The position numbers were made by a program, and so were the translations under genes. A DNA stretch of 64,000 bases, from assembly GCA_023433705.1 (NCBI GenBank), contig JAEYUC010000021.1, positions 1 through 64,000 of the forward strand, in the 5' to 3' direction. Below, one piece after another: positions 26,303 through 35,589 of this stretch. The notes below the pieces were generated by a model. That model had not been told where the DNA came from. It made no database searches and worked only from the letters and a program-made list of their open reading frames with translations. This DNA comes from Pseudomonadota bacterium. GTDB lineage: Bacteria > Pseudomonadota > Gammaproteobacteria > Steroidobacterales > Steroidobacteraceae. Positions within the stretch are counted from its first letter, which is position 1, and every line of letters starts with the position of its first letter.

Positions 26303-27301
26303 TTACGGCGGCGCGCCAATCTTGACGACTGTACGCCCGACGACCTTGCCGTCGATGTAAGACTGAAAGGCATCGGGCAGCGCGTCGAACGCGATCGTCC
26401 GCGTGACGATTCGCTCGAGGTGCCGCGGCGCGCAGTCGGTCGCGATTCGCCGCCACACCTCGAGCCGCTCGGCGCGGCGCGTCGCCGAGGAATTGATGCC
26501 GAGCAGGTTCACCCCGCGCAGGATGAACGGCATGACGGTCGTGTTGAGCTGCGCTCCGCCCGCGAGCCCGACGCTCGCGATATTTCCCCAGAAGTCCACC
26601 TGCCGGGTGAGTCCGGCGAGCACCTCGCCCCCGACGCTGTCGATTGCGCCGGCATAACGAGCAGGTTCGAGTGGACGGCTGCCGAGCGAGAACGCGCCGC
26701 GCAGCAGGATGTGGCTCGCCCCGAGCGTCGTGAGGTAGTCGGAGGATTCCGGCTTGCCCGTCACCGCGATGACCTCGTAGCCGCGGCCGGCGAGCATGTC
26801 GATGGCGAAGCTGCCGACGCCGCCCGTCGCGCCGGTCACGACGATCGGTCCCCGCGACGGCTCCTGGCCGTTTCGTTCCATGCGATGGATCGCGAGCGCC
26901 GCGGTGAAGCCCGCGGTCCCGATCGCCATCGCCCGAAATGCATCGAGGCCCGGTGGCATCGCGATCACGCTTTCCGCCTTCACGCGCGCGACTTCCGCGT
27001 AGCCGCCGTCAAAGGTCTCGGAAAGCCCGCTGCCGGTGACGAGCACCGCGTCGCCGGGTTTGAAGTCGGAAGCCTGCGAGGCTCTTACTACTCCGGCCAG
27101 GTCGATGCCGCCCACCAGCGGGTAACGGCGCAGGATCCTGCCGGCGCCGGTCGCCGCGAGCGAATCCTTGTAGTTGATCGACGAGTACTGGACGTCGATG
27201 ACGACTTCGCCGGGCGTGAGGTCGTCGAGAGTCAGATCCTCGAAACGCGCGGCGACCTTGCCGTCGGTTTCGTGAATGCGGAATGCCTTGAAAGTACTCA
27301 C
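26303..27301 (-). CDS. acuI: Acrylyl-CoA reductase-like MDR oxidoreductase
   Basis: NADPH-dependent medium-chain reductase without the structural zinc, 332 residues. GATGGVGSFAIDMLAGRGYEVIAVTGK is the cofactor-binding loop; YSSINYKDSLAATGAG and VGGIDLAGVV are typical of the YhdH/AcuI branch. AcuI makes propionyl-CoA from acrylyl-CoA, which would feed the prp enzymes encoded directly downstream. A general quinone/enone reductase is the alternative. Confidence 0.85.
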   Translation of the reverse strand: MSTFKAFRIHETDGKVAARFEDLTLDDLTPGEVVIDVQYSSINYKDSLAATGAGRILRRYPLVGGIDLAGVVRASQASDFKPGDAVLVTGSGLSETFDGGYAEVARVKAESVIAMPPGLDAFRAMAIGTAGFTAALAIHRMERNGQEPSRGPIVVTGATGGVGSFAIDMLAGRGYEVIAVTGKPESSDYLTTLGASHILLRGAFSLGSRPLEPARYAGAIDSVGGEVLAGLTRQVDFWGNIASVGLAGGAQLNTTVMPFILRGVNLLGINSSATRRAERLEVWRRIATDCAPRHLERIVTRTIAFDALPDAFQSYIDGKVVGRTVVKIGAPP

Positions 27302-27338
27302 AGTCGAGCCCCCGCGGAAGTCACGTTAGTATCCTGCC

Positions 27339-28718
27339 ATGAAATACGTGTACGACCTGTTCGTGATCGGCGCGGGTTCCGGCGGCGTGCGGGCCGCCCG
27401 CATCGCGGCACTTTCGGGCGCCAAGGTGGCGATCGCCGAGGAATATCGCATCGGCGGCACCTGCGTGATCCGCGGCTGCGTGCCCAAGAAGTTTCTCGTT
27501 TTCGGCGCCGAGTTCTCGCAATTCATCGCCGATGCGCCCGGTTACGGCTGGACGATCGACAACGCGCGTTTCGACTGGGCGACGCTGCGCGACAACGTGC
27601 AGGGCGAGGTCTCGCGGCTGTCGGGCCTGTACACCACGAATCTCGCCCGGGCCGGCGTCACGACGTTTGAAGAGCGCGCCGAAGTCGTCGACGCGCACAC
27701 CGTGCGCCTCGCGAAGTCCGGCAGCGAGTTCACCGCGGAACGGATCCTGATCGCGACCGGCGGCAAACCGCATTTTCCGGAGAACCTGCCTGGCGTAGAG
27801 ATCGGCATCACGTCGAACGAGGCGTTCCATCTCGAGAAATTTCCGCAACGCGTGCTGATCGTGGGCGGCGGATACATCGCGCTCGAGTTCGCGAACATCT
27901 TTCACGGGCTCGGCGCGGCGACCACGATCCTGCATCGCGGCGACCAGTTGCTGCGCGGCTTCGACATCGACCTGCGCGCGCACATGCACATCGAGTCCGA
28001 GCGGCGCGGCATCAAGCTCATGATGAAGAACACGCTCGCGCGGCTGGAGCGCGCGAACGGCGGCGTGCGCGCGACGCTATCTACCGGCGAAGTCGTCGAG
28101 ACGGACGTCGTGATGCACGCGACCGGCCGCGTGCCGCACACGGCGGGGCTCGGCCTCGAACGCGCGGGAGTCAAACTGGATCCGGCCGGCGCCGTGGTCG
28201 TGAACGAGTATTCACAGAGCAGCGTGCCATCCATCTACGCGGTCGGCGACGTGACCAACCGCATGAACCTGACGCCGGTCGCGATCCGCGACGGTCATGC
28301 GTTTGCCGACACTATCTACAACGATCGCCCGACGCCGGTGGACCATAGCACCGTGCCGAGCGCGGTGTTCGGGCGGCCGCCGATCGGCAGCGTGGGGCTC
28401 ACGGAAGCGGACGCGTTGCGCAGCCACGGAAAGGTCGACGTCTACCGCACGAGCTTCCGTCCGATGCGCAACATGCTGACCCCCAACCACGAGCGCACGC
28501 TCATGAAGATCATCGTCGACGCCGCGAGCGACCAGATCCTGGGCGTGCACATCGCAGGCGAAGACGCGCCCGAGATGATCCAGCTCGCGGCGGTGGCGGT
28601 GAAGGCGGGGCTCACGAAGAAGCAGTGGGACAGCACGGTCGCGCTGCATCCGACGGCGGCGGAAGAACTGGTATTGATGCGCGAGAAACTCACGCCGCCG
28701 GGATCGGTTCCCGGCTAG
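27339..28718 (+). CDS. gor: Glutathione-disulfide reductase
   Basis: Keeps glutathione reduced using NADPH and FAD. 459 residues. Redox pair Cys42-Cys47 in GGTCVIRGCVPKK (the VIR variant common in proteobacteria), FAD loop GAGSGGVRAARIAA, NADPH loop VGGGYIALEFANIF and the C-terminal His437 with Glu442 in HPTAAEE. Divergent from acuI with only 37 bp between starts; TATCCT at 27330 may be its -10. It may serve the two GSTs and the glutaredoxin in the window. Confidence 0.95.
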   Translation: MKYVYDLFVIGAGSGGVRAARIAALSGAKVAIAEEYRIGGTCVIRGCVPKKFLVFGAEFSQFIADAPGYGWTIDNARFDWATLRDNVQGEVSRLSGLYTTNLARAGVTTFEERAEVVDAHTVRLAKSGSEFTAERILIATGGKPHFPENLPGVEIGITSNEAFHLEKFPQRVLIVGGGYIALEFANIFHGLGAATTILHRGDQLLRGFDIDLRAHMHIESERRGIKLMMKNTLARLERANGGVRATLSTGEVVETDVVMHATGRVPHTAGLGLERAGVKLDPAGAVVVNEYSQSSVPSIYAVGDVTNRMNLTPVAIRDGHAFADTIYNDRPTPVDHSTVPSAVFGRPPIGSVGLTEADALRSHGKVDVYRTSFRPMRNMLTPNHERTLMKIIVDAASDQILGVHIAGEDAPEMIQLAAVAVKAGLTKKQWDSTVALHPTAAEELVLMREKLTPPGSVPG

Positions 28719-28727
28719 TCGCTCGCG

Positions 28728-29753
28728 CTAATCCCCACCTTTTGCACCGGCGCCGCTGTCCCCAGGCACCTGGACGTATTGCCGCGCGCGCACCTGCATC
28801 CACTCGGCCCTGCTCAGCAGATCGAATGCCCGCGGGATGAGTGTCCTGTCCTGGGTGCGAAGGCCTTCGACGTACAACTCGATGAATGCCCGCCAGTGGC
28901 GCGCGGCCGCGAGTTGCGTAGCACGCAGGCCGACCAGCTCCGGCGCGTCGTAGGCCGGATCTTCGAGGATCCGGAACGTGACCGCCCACCAGCCACCTTC
29001 GAGCGGACCCTCGAGCTTGGCGATGTATCCATCGAAGGTCAGTGCATCGTCTTCCAGCATCGTGCGATAGAGGCGGTACTCCTCGAGCAACGCGACGGCT
29101 TGTTTGTCGAACAACGCGACCTGCGCAACCGCGAACTTGTGCGCCCGCGTGCCCGGCGGAATCGGAACGACCGGTTCGTCGAAGCGGACGGGCAGTTCGG
29201 CTTCGGGGATCTCCACCGTCGCGAGTTCGGGAGTGGCAGGCGCGGGCCTGGCTTCAACAGGTGCGGCTTCGACCTCGGTGGCGGCGGTCACTGGCGGCGG
29301 CGCGACTTCCGATCTGCGCAACCCCACGACCGCGCCGACGATCACGATCGCGAGCGCGAGCAATCCACCGAATGCGCGCGGGTCCGGCCGGAACTTAGGC
29401 GCCCGCGCGGGTAGTTCGACCTCGACGGTGCGTTCTGTCGGCAGCAGCCGCACGATCTCGGCGGCGACTTCGCGATCGTCCGCCCACAGGGGCAGGATTT
29501 CACGCGAATTGTCCGCGCCGGAGAATTCCAGGCGCACCGCGTTGCCTTCGCGATAGACCTCGCGCAATTGTCCGGCGGCGATGCGCCGAGTGCCGCCCTG
29601 CGAGAGCAGGCCGCGATTGACCGCAATCGTGATGGCGCCAGGCTGGATGTTTATGCGGCCGGAGCCTTTCCACCGCAGGGTATTGGACGGCTGCGCAAGC
29701 AGCGCGGCGAGACCGGCCGAGGGCGCGAATCGGATGTCGAACGTGTGCGACAA
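28728..29753 (-). CDS. Membrane protein with N-terminal PH-like domain, unknown
   Basis: I start at the TTG 29753 (LSHTFDIRFAPSAG); the frame has an ATG at 29864 but the extra 37 residues are basic low complexity. 341 residues from TTG. N-terminal cytoplasmic beta domain (about 1-110) with LRWKGSGRINIQPGAITIAVNRG, a PH/bPH2-like pattern; one membrane helix at about 130-147 (LLALAIVIVGAVVGL); then an Ala/Pro/Glu linker and a periplasmic domain. The last 11 codons and the stop are made by a dispersed repeat (see 28731). Stop lies 9 bp from that of gor, which converges on it. Confidence 0.7.
   Translation of the reverse strand: MSHTFDIRFAPSAGLAALLAQPSNTLRWKGSGRINIQPGAITIAVNRGLLSQGGTRRIAAGQLREVYREGNAVRLEFSGADNSREILPLWADDREVAAEIVRLLPTERTVEVELPARAPKFRPDPRAFGGLLALAIVIVGAVVGLRRSEVAPPPVTAATEVEAAPVEARPAPATPELATVEIPEAELPVRFDEPVVPIPPGTRAHKFAVAQVALFDKQAVALLEEYRLYRTMLEDDALTFDGYIAKLEGPLEGGWWAVTFRILEDPAYDAPELVGLRATQLAAARHWRAFIELYVEGLRTQDRTLIPRAFDLLSRAEWMQVRARQYVQVPGDSGAGAKGGD
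28731..28764 (-). repeat. Dispersed 34-bp repeat, copy 1 (degenerate)
   Basis: Minus-strand orientation. Matches the consensus with substitutions (GGTGCAAAAGG where others have GGTGTAAAAAG). Lies between the convergent stops of gor and the 28728 gene and codes the C-terminus of the latter. Confidence 0.8.
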
Positions 29754-30130
29754 GGTCGAAGACCCCGGTGGTTCCGGCGAATCGCCTGCGCGGTCGACTA
29801 TCCTCTTTCGGGAGCGCGAATTCCATGACCCGCTCCGCTTTTCCCCACGCCCTGCCATGGCCACCTGCCGGGATGACCCCGTTCGCCTCGCTATCGAACG
29901 CGAGCGGACGGTCGTTCGGGGTCAGCGGGTCGCCCGGAGATGCGGGCAAAAGTTAGCCGGTCAGCGGCGCGCCGACATCCTGCGGGAGCAGGAGAAAGTC
30001 TTCTTGCAGGCCCAGATGCCGGCCTGGCGGCAAACGTGGCGCAGGCCATGACGCGCGGTGTTCTCTTCCATGGCGAGCCGGCGCGCGGTTCCACACAAAG
30101 ACTGCCGGCGCGCGGGAGCGGGGCGCGGCG
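29754..30130. other. Gap without a supported gene
   Basis: About 380 bp between the 28728 and 30131 genes. Several overlapping frames are open, none protein-like. The best is a 36-codon minus-strand frame starting at the ATG 30072-30074 (MEENTARHGLRHVCRQAGI), with three cysteines but no ribosome-binding site. The promoter of the 28728 gene should lie here; I cannot identify it. Confidence 0.5.
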
Positions 30131-30445
30131 TCATAACGATCTGCCCAGGAAACGCGCGACGCAGTTGTCACAGCCGCGGAAGGAAATCGCGACGCCGAAC
30201 AGGCCGATCAGCATCAGCAATGCGGTAACCGTCGCGAAGAACACGGCGCCCGTGCGCTCCCACGCGAACTGCAGGGCCATCACCGTGCACGCGGTCAGGA
30301 CCATGGACGCGAGCAGCAACACCGATCGCTGCCAGCCCTTCACGGGCGGCGCCTCGCCGTGACTCACGTACTGAACGGGCTTGCAGTACAGGCAGCCGAC
30401 GGCGGCCTTGGCTTTGTGTTGGTGCGCGGTGTTTGGCTGGTGCAT
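30131..30445 (-). CDS. Small membrane protein with two CxxC pairs
   Basis: 104 residues. N-terminal CLYC (18-21) before two hydrophobic helices (about 44-61 LLLASMVLTACTVMALQF and 68-90 VFFATVTALLMLIGLFGVAISF), then CDNC (92-95). Pairs of cysteines on the same side of two helices could bind a metal or a cluster. No family recognised. It is 115 bp from the M1-like protease gene upstream on the same strand. Confidence 0.65.
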   Translation of the reverse strand: MHQPNTAHQHKAKAAVGCLYCKPVQYVSHGEAPPVKGWQRSVLLLASMVLTACTVMALQFAWERTGAVFFATVTALLMLIGLFGVAISFRGCDNCVARFLGRSL

Positions 30446-30560
30446 GGCGTCCGACCCCGGAATTTGGGGCAGAACTCTGCCATCAGTCCGATAGCGGTAC
30501 CGGGCGATTGCTCACATTTGCCTGTAGGTCGCTGCGTCGCAGCCCGAAGACAGGGGTCCC

Positions 30561-31934
30561 TTACTTCATTCGAGGAATCTTCTGCTCGTCGAGGACGTAT
30601 GGGACGCCGGCTCGATCGAACAACGCGGCGATCAGCGGCGCCGGATCGGGGCTTCCCTGATCGAGCAGCGCGGAGATGTCGCGCGAAAGACTCGAATCGC
30701 CCGACACCGCGTCCAGGACCCCGAGCCACTCGGCCCGCGAAACGATTCCGTCGCCCCGGTTCTCGTCCACCAGCCGCCGGACGAACACGTGGAACGCCGA
30801 CTTGCCCGCGGCCTCGGCCACCAGTGCGAACACGGCGCCGCAGGCGTAGTACGCGCGATGCTCGTTGCGGTCGCGCGCGGACTCGATGCCGTGTCCCCGG
30901 GCAAAAGTCACGCAATCGCGGATGTCGCGATCGAGGTCGTTTCGCCAGTCGTACGCCGGATCCAGCGCCGCGATCGCGCGTACCGCGAGCAGCTCGGCGC
31001 CACCCTCGGTGATCCAGGCTTCACGCGCATAGTCGTAGCCCACCGTCTGCCCGAGCCAGAAATGCGCCGCCTCGTGTGCCACGAACCACAGGCCTTCCGC
31101 GCGCTGGCGCGGAGTTTCGCTCAGCAGTCCATCGCCTTCGTATTTCATGACGATCTGGCCGCGCAGCGCTCCGCCGGAGCGCGTGACGATCCCGTTCGTC
31201 GGGCCGCCCCAGGCCACCATGACGGTCGGTTTTCCTTCGGGCAGCGGGCCGAGTTGTCCCGCGTACCGCGCGAGCAGCTCGGTGACCGACCGCTCGAGCG
31301 AGTCGTGGATCCAGGCGGGCAGTTGTGGATCGAACACGGTGACCACATCGCGCGCTTCGACGCGCCGCGTCGGCCCGAACAACACGTACGTGGCGAACCC
31401 ACCGTCGTGCCCGAAGACCTTCTCGCCATCGTCGAAGCGCATCGCGTAGTGGGTTTCGGCGAAGTAGTTGTTGTTGAGATCGTTGGGCAGCACGTCCGCT
31501 TCGTTGAGCGCCTTGAGCGGCAACACGTCGAACTGTGCGCTGAGCAGCGCGAAGCCGCCGTCGGTGAAGCGAACCGCGGGCGCGTAGTCGTCGAGCAGGT
31601 CGCCGGTGAAGGGCTTGAACCGCACGCGGACTTTCGCCGGCATCCCGCCGCGTTCCGACTCGAGCACGTCGTAGTGGCCGCGGCGCGTGAGCTTCACGCC
31701 GGGAGTCTCCACGGTCCAGTCGCGTTGCCGCCACGCGATCTGTCCTTCGCGGGCGAGCGACGAGCGCGGAAAGAACCAGCCATCGACTGGACGATTGAAG
31801 CTGTACTCCGCTATCCAGTCGTCGTCGTCGCGGGATATTTCGATGCCGACGCGATGCGGCTCCAGGTATTCCACCTGCTGCGCGGCGACGCCGGCGCAGC
31901 AGCCTAACAAGAGCGACATCAACGAGCGTCGCAT
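30561..31934 (-). CDS. Exported M1-like metalloprotease
   Basis: 457 residues from the ATG at 31934; the open frame runs on into E2 but that part is a shadow. Signal peptide MRRSLMSLLLGCCAGVAA. Zinc site HEAAH (H287, E288, H291) with Glu310 in ITEGGAE, i.e. HEXXH-18-E, the gluzincin signature of family M1. The N-terminal half is beta-rich, as in M1 peptidases, but there is no GAMEN exopeptidase motif that I can see, so an aminopeptidase role is unproven. 11 bp after E2. Confidence 0.78.
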   Translation of the reverse strand: MRRSLMSLLLGCCAGVAAQQVEYLEPHRVGIEISRDDDDWIAEYSFNRPVDGWFFPRSSLAREGQIAWRQRDWTVETPGVKLTRRGHYDVLESERGGMPAKVRVRFKPFTGDLLDDYAPAVRFTDGGFALLSAQFDVLPLKALNEADVLPNDLNNNYFAETHYAMRFDDGEKVFGHDGGFATYVLFGPTRRVEARDVVTVFDPQLPAWIHDSLERSVTELLARYAGQLGPLPEGKPTVMVAWGGPTNGIVTRSGGALRGQIVMKYEGDGLLSETPRQRAEGLWFVAHEAAHFWLGQTVGYDYAREAWITEGGAELLAVRAIAALDPAYDWRNDLDRDIRDCVTFARGHGIESARDRNEHRAYYACGAVFALVAEAAGKSAFHVFVRRLVDENRGDGIVSRAEWLGVLDAVSGDSSLSRDISALLDQGSPDPAPLIAALFDRAGVPYVLDEQKIPRMK

Positions 31935-31945
31935 CTCGCGGAGTC

Positions 31946-33271
31946 CTAGTCGATGAAGATCGTCGCGGGTTGTTCGAGCAGGTCCTTGAGCGACTGGATC
32001 ATCGAGGCGGCGTCGAAGCCGTCGACGAAGCGGTGATCGAAGGACGACGACAGGTTCATCATGAGCCGGATCGCGACCTGGCCGTCCACCGCGATCGGGC
32101 GCTCGATCGCCTTGTTGATGCCGATGATGGCGACCTCGGGCATGTTGATCATCGGCGTGGACGCGATGCCGCCGAGTTTGCCGAGGCTCGTCACGGTGAT
32201 GGTCGAGCCCGTGAGCTCCTCGCGCGGGGACTTGTTCGAGCGCGCCGCCTCGGACACGCGGCGGATCTCGGCCGCGAGATCGTGCAGCGCGCGCGATTCG
32301 GCGTTGCGCACGACCGGAACCTTCAGGCCTTGCGGAGTCTGCGTCGCGATGCCGACGTGCACGGCCTTGTGCTTCACGAGCACGCCACGCGCGCTGTCGT
32401 ACAGCGCGTTGCACTGGGGAAATTTCTCGAGCACGCGCGCGAGGCCGGCCACGATGAACGGCAGGAACGTGAGCGGTGGAGCGCCCGCGGGGCGGCGGTC
32501 GTTGAGATGCTTGCGCAGCGCCTCGAGGCGCGTGATGTCGCACTCCTCGACATACGAATACTGCGGGATGCTGCGCGCGGATTCGGTCAGGCGCTCGGCG
32601 ATCACGCGGCGCAGGCCGATGATCTTCACCTCTTCCGTGCCGTTGCGCGGCGCGCGGGATTCATTGGCGCGCGCGTTCATCGAAGGCGGCGCTCCGCGCG
32701 CACCGCCCGCAGCGAGCGCGGAGTCGATGTCGCCCGGCGCAATGCGGCCCGCGGGACCGGTGCCCGTGACGGTAGATAGATCGAGGCCGGCTTCGGCCGC
32801 GCGACGGCGGCTGGCCGGCGAGGCCATGATGCGGCCCGCGGGTTTGCCCGCGTTCGTGGATGCGCTCGCCGAAGATGGCTTTTCAGCCGAAGAATTTTCG
32901 CCGGCGGGTTTCTCGGCCGGCTGCTTCTCGCTGCCCGGCTTGTCCGAGGCGCGGCGACCGTAATTCACCGGTTCGGGCGGCCGTTCCGCCGTCTTCACCG
33001 CGGGCGCATCTCCCGCGGCGGCCGAAGTGCCGTCCGTATCGAACACGACCAGCTCGGCGCCCACCGCGACCATGTCGCCGGGCTCGCCGGTAATGGAGAT
33101 GATCCGGCCCGTGACCGGCGACGGCATCTCGACTGCGGCTTTCTCGGTCATCACCTCGCACATGACCTGGTCTTCCTGCACGAGGTCGCCGGGCTTCACG
33201 TGCCAGGCGACCACTTCGGCGGAAACCGTGCCTTCGCCGAGATCGGGCATCTTGAATACGTAGCGGCTCAT
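31946..33271 (-). CDS. bkdB: Branched-chain 2-oxoacid dehydrogenase E2 (dihydrolipoyl acyltransferase)
   Basis: 441 residues. One lipoyl domain (1 to about 80) with lipoyl Lys44 in EVMTEKAAVEM (TEK in place of the usual TDK), an Ala/Pro/Glu/Ser linker, an E1/E3-binding domain (about 150-185, ASPASRRRAAEAGLDLSTVTGTGPAGRI), and the catalytic domain with SFDHRFVDGFD (His413, Asp417). Accepts acyl groups from E1 encoded just upstream and passes them to CoA. No E3 gene (lpd) is in the window. Confidence 0.93.
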   Translation of the reverse strand: MSRYVFKMPDLGEGTVSAEVVAWHVKPGDLVQEDQVMCEVMTEKAAVEMPSPVTGRIISITGEPGDMVAVGAELVVFDTDGTSAAAGDAPAVKTAERPPEPVNYGRRASDKPGSEKQPAEKPAGENSSAEKPSSASASTNAGKPAGRIMASPASRRRAAEAGLDLSTVTGTGPAGRIAPGDIDSALAAGGARGAPPSMNARANESRAPRNGTEEVKIIGLRRVIAERLTESARSIPQYSYVEECDITRLEALRKHLNDRRPAGAPPLTFLPFIVAGLARVLEKFPQCNALYDSARGVLVKHKAVHVGIATQTPQGLKVPVVRNAESRALHDLAAEIRRVSEAARSNKSPREELTGSTITVTSLGKLGGIASTPMINMPEVAIIGINKAIERPIAVDGQVAIRLMMNLSSSFDHRFVDGFDAASMIQSLKDLLEQPATIFID

Positions 33272-33281
33272 GATTCCAACC

Positions 33282-34298
33282 TCATCCTTCTCCGAGGACT
33301 TCGCGCAATGCGAGCGCGACGCGGGCCTGCCCGGGAAAATACTCCCATTCGAAGGCATGCGGATACGGCGTGTCCCAGCCCGCGACGCGCTGGATCGGCG
33401 CCTCGAGGTACCAGAAACATTCCTCCTGGATGCTCGCCGTGAGCTCCGCGCCGAATCCACTGAAGCGCGTGGCCTCGTGCGCGACCACGCAGCGGCCGGT
33501 TTTCTTGACGGATGAGCAGATGGGATCGAGATCGAGCGGCGACATCGTACGCACGTCGATGATCTCCGCGTCGACGTTGAGTTTCTTCGCGGCCGCTTCG
33601 CACACGTACACCATCGTGCCGTAAGTGACGATGGTCACCTGCTCGCCGGGTCGCACGATGTCGCACTTGCCGATCGGCACCTTGTAATAACCCTCAGGCA
33701 CGTCGCCCTTCGCGTGCGTGCTCCACGGCACCGCGGGCTTGTTGGGGTCGCCGTCGAACGGGCCGTTGTAGATGCGCTTCGGCTCGAAGAAGATGATCGG
33801 ATCTTCATCTTCGATCGCCGCGATCAGCAGGCCCTTCGCGTCGTAAGGATTGCTCGGCATCACGGTCTTCACGCCGCAGATGTGCGTGAAGATCGCCTCG
33901 GGACTCTGCGAATGCGTCTGGCCACCGCGGATGCCGCCGCCGCAGGGCGCGCGGATCACGACCGGCGCGATGAAATCGCCCGCGCTGCGATAACGAATGC
34001 GCGCGAGTTCGCTCGCGATCTGGTCGACCGCGGGATAGATGTAGTCCGCGAACTGGATCTCCGCGACCGGCCTGATGCCGTTGACCGCCATGCCGATCGC
34101 GGTGGCGACGATGCCGCCCTCGCTGATCGGCGAATCGAGCACGCGGTGCTCGCCGTATTTCCGCTGCAGTCCGTCGGTCACGCGGAATACGCCGCCGAAG
34201 TAGCCGACATCCTCGCCCATCACGACGACGGACGGGTCTCGCGCCATCATGACGTCCATGGCGGAGTTCAGGGCCTGGATCATGTTCATCTGTGCCAT
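33282..34298 (-). CDS. bkdA2: Branched-chain 2-oxoacid dehydrogenase E1 beta
   Basis: 338 residues. The transketolase-like pyrimidine domain has MGEDVGYFGGVFRVTDGLQ and DSPISEGGIVATAIGMAVNG, and RAPCGGGIRGGQTHSQSPEA follows, the E1-beta signature with the potassium-binding loop. With E1 alpha it oxidatively decarboxylates the 2-oxoacids of Val, Leu and Ile. 10 bp before E2, 6 bp after E1 alpha. Confidence 0.95.
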   Translation of the reverse strand: MAQMNMIQALNSAMDVMMARDPSVVVMGEDVGYFGGVFRVTDGLQRKYGEHRVLDSPISEGGIVATAIGMAVNGIRPVAEIQFADYIYPAVDQIASELARIRYRSAGDFIAPVVIRAPCGGGIRGGQTHSQSPEAIFTHICGVKTVMPSNPYDAKGLLIAAIEDEDPIIFFEPKRIYNGPFDGDPNKPAVPWSTHAKGDVPEGYYKVPIGKCDIVRPGEQVTIVTYGTMVYVCEAAAKKLNVDAEIIDVRTMSPLDLDPICSSVKKTGRCVVAHEATRFSGFGAELTASIQEECFWYLEAPIQRVAGWDTPYPHAFEWEYFPGQARVALALREVLGEG

Positions 34299-34304
34299 GC
34301 CTGA

Positions 34305-35567
34305 CTACTCCGGCTTGGCCGCGAGCCCGAGCTCGGCATTCAGCTTGATTTCCTCGGCGAGCTGCTCGCTCTGCCGGCGCAGGTTCTCCGGGAAATCCTT
34401 GTAGACGTCCTCGAACATGAGATGCCGGTTGAGGCGCGGGCCTTCGTTGAGCGCACCGAACGACACGGCTTCCTTCCACGCCGCCTGCACCTGCGCGTCG
34501 AGTTCGGCGGTGAGGTCCTTGTGCTGCCTCTCGCTCCACTCGCCGCGCGCGATCAGGTGGTTCTTCAGTCGCTCGACGGGATCGCCGAGCGGCCAGTGCG
34601 CGTAGTCGTCCTTCGGACGATAACGCGATGGATCGTCGCTGGTGGAATGCGCCGCCGCGCGATACGTCACGAGCTCGATGAGCGTCGGGCCGCCGCCGGT
34701 GCGCGCGCGCTGCGCGGCCCATTGCGTGACCGCATACACCGCGAGGAAATCGTTGCCGTCGACCCGGATGCCCGCGACGCCATAGCCCGGACCGCGCGCC
34801 GCGAACGAGCGCTGCTCTCCGCCCGCGGTGCCCTGGAACGTCGAGATCGCCCACTGGTTGTTGACGATGTTCATGATCACCGGCACCTGGTAGACAGACG
34901 CGAACAGCAGGCCGTGGTGGAAATCCGCCTCGGCGCTCGAACCCTCGCCTATCCACGTGCAGGCGATGTGATCCTCGTTGCGGATCGCCGCCGCCATCGC
35001 CCAACCCACCGCCTGCGGGAACTGGGTAGTCAGGTTGCCGGAGATCGAGAAGATGCGCCCCGCGTTCCAGTGATACATCACCGGCAGCTGGCGTCCCTTG
35101 CACATGTCGCGCGTGTTCGAGAGCAGCTGGCACATGAGGTCGACCAGCGGCTTGCCGCGCACCATGTAGATGCCCTGTTGCCGGTACGACGGGAACAGCA
35201 TGTCGCCGGGCTGCAGCGCCATCGCCTGCGCGACCGCGATGGCCTCTTCACCGAACGAACGCATGTAGAAGGAGATCTTTCCCTGGCGCTGCGTACGCTG
35301 CATGCGGTCGTCGAAAATGCGCGTGAGCAGCATGTGACGCAGACCTACCTGGAGATCCTCCGATTCGAGGCGCGGATTCCACTGGCCGACGGGCTCGTGT
35401 TTGTCGTCGAGCACGCGTACGAGGCCGACCGCGACGTCTTCCATGTCGCGCGCGCGCGCGTTGACGTCCGGCTTGTGGATCGCGCCCGCCGGAGAGAGCT
35501 CCACGTAGCTGAAGTCGGGTTTGTCGCCCGGGCGGCTAGGTGGTTGCGGAACGTGAAGTCTTGGCAT
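34305..35567 (-). CDS. bkdA1: Branched-chain 2-oxoacid dehydrogenase E1 alpha
   Basis: 420 residues. The thiamine diphosphate motif is IGEGSSAEADFHHGLLFASVYQVPVIMNIVNNQWAIS, with Glu in the GDG position but the NN ending kept; YRAAAHSTSDDPSRYRPKDD is the phosphorylation-loop equivalent. About 60 N-terminal residues precede the domain, as in BkdA1 of pseudomonads. 22 bp after the DUF2269 gene on the same strand. Confidence 0.95.
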   Translation of the reverse strand: MPRLHVPQPPSRPGDKPDFSYVELSPAGAIHKPDVNARARDMEDVAVGLVRVLDDKHEPVGQWNPRLESEDLQVGLRHMLLTRIFDDRMQRTQRQGKISFYMRSFGEEAIAVAQAMALQPGDMLFPSYRQQGIYMVRGKPLVDLMCQLLSNTRDMCKGRQLPVMYHWNAGRIFSISGNLTTQFPQAVGWAMAAAIRNEDHIACTWIGEGSSAEADFHHGLLFASVYQVPVIMNIVNNQWAISTFQGTAGGEQRSFAARGPGYGVAGIRVDGNDFLAVYAVTQWAAQRARTGGGPTLIELVTYRAAAHSTSDDPSRYRPKDDYAHWPLGDPVERLKNHLIARGEWSERQHKDLTAELDAQVQAAWKEAVSFGALNEGPRLNRHLMFEDVYKDFPENLRRQSEQLAEEIKLNAELGLAAKPE

Positions 35568-35589
35568 GGGGCGCGATCATACGGCCTCC

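Noticed and set aside
29754..30130. Several small frames in the gap, including a 36-codon one with three cysteines
   Set aside because: No ribosome-binding site, no family and several overlapping alternatives of equal quality.
30561..32543. 660-codon frame joining the M1-like protease to upstream sequence
   Set aside because: The N-terminal 200 codons are shadow of bkdB; signal peptide and ATG at 31934 define the real start.
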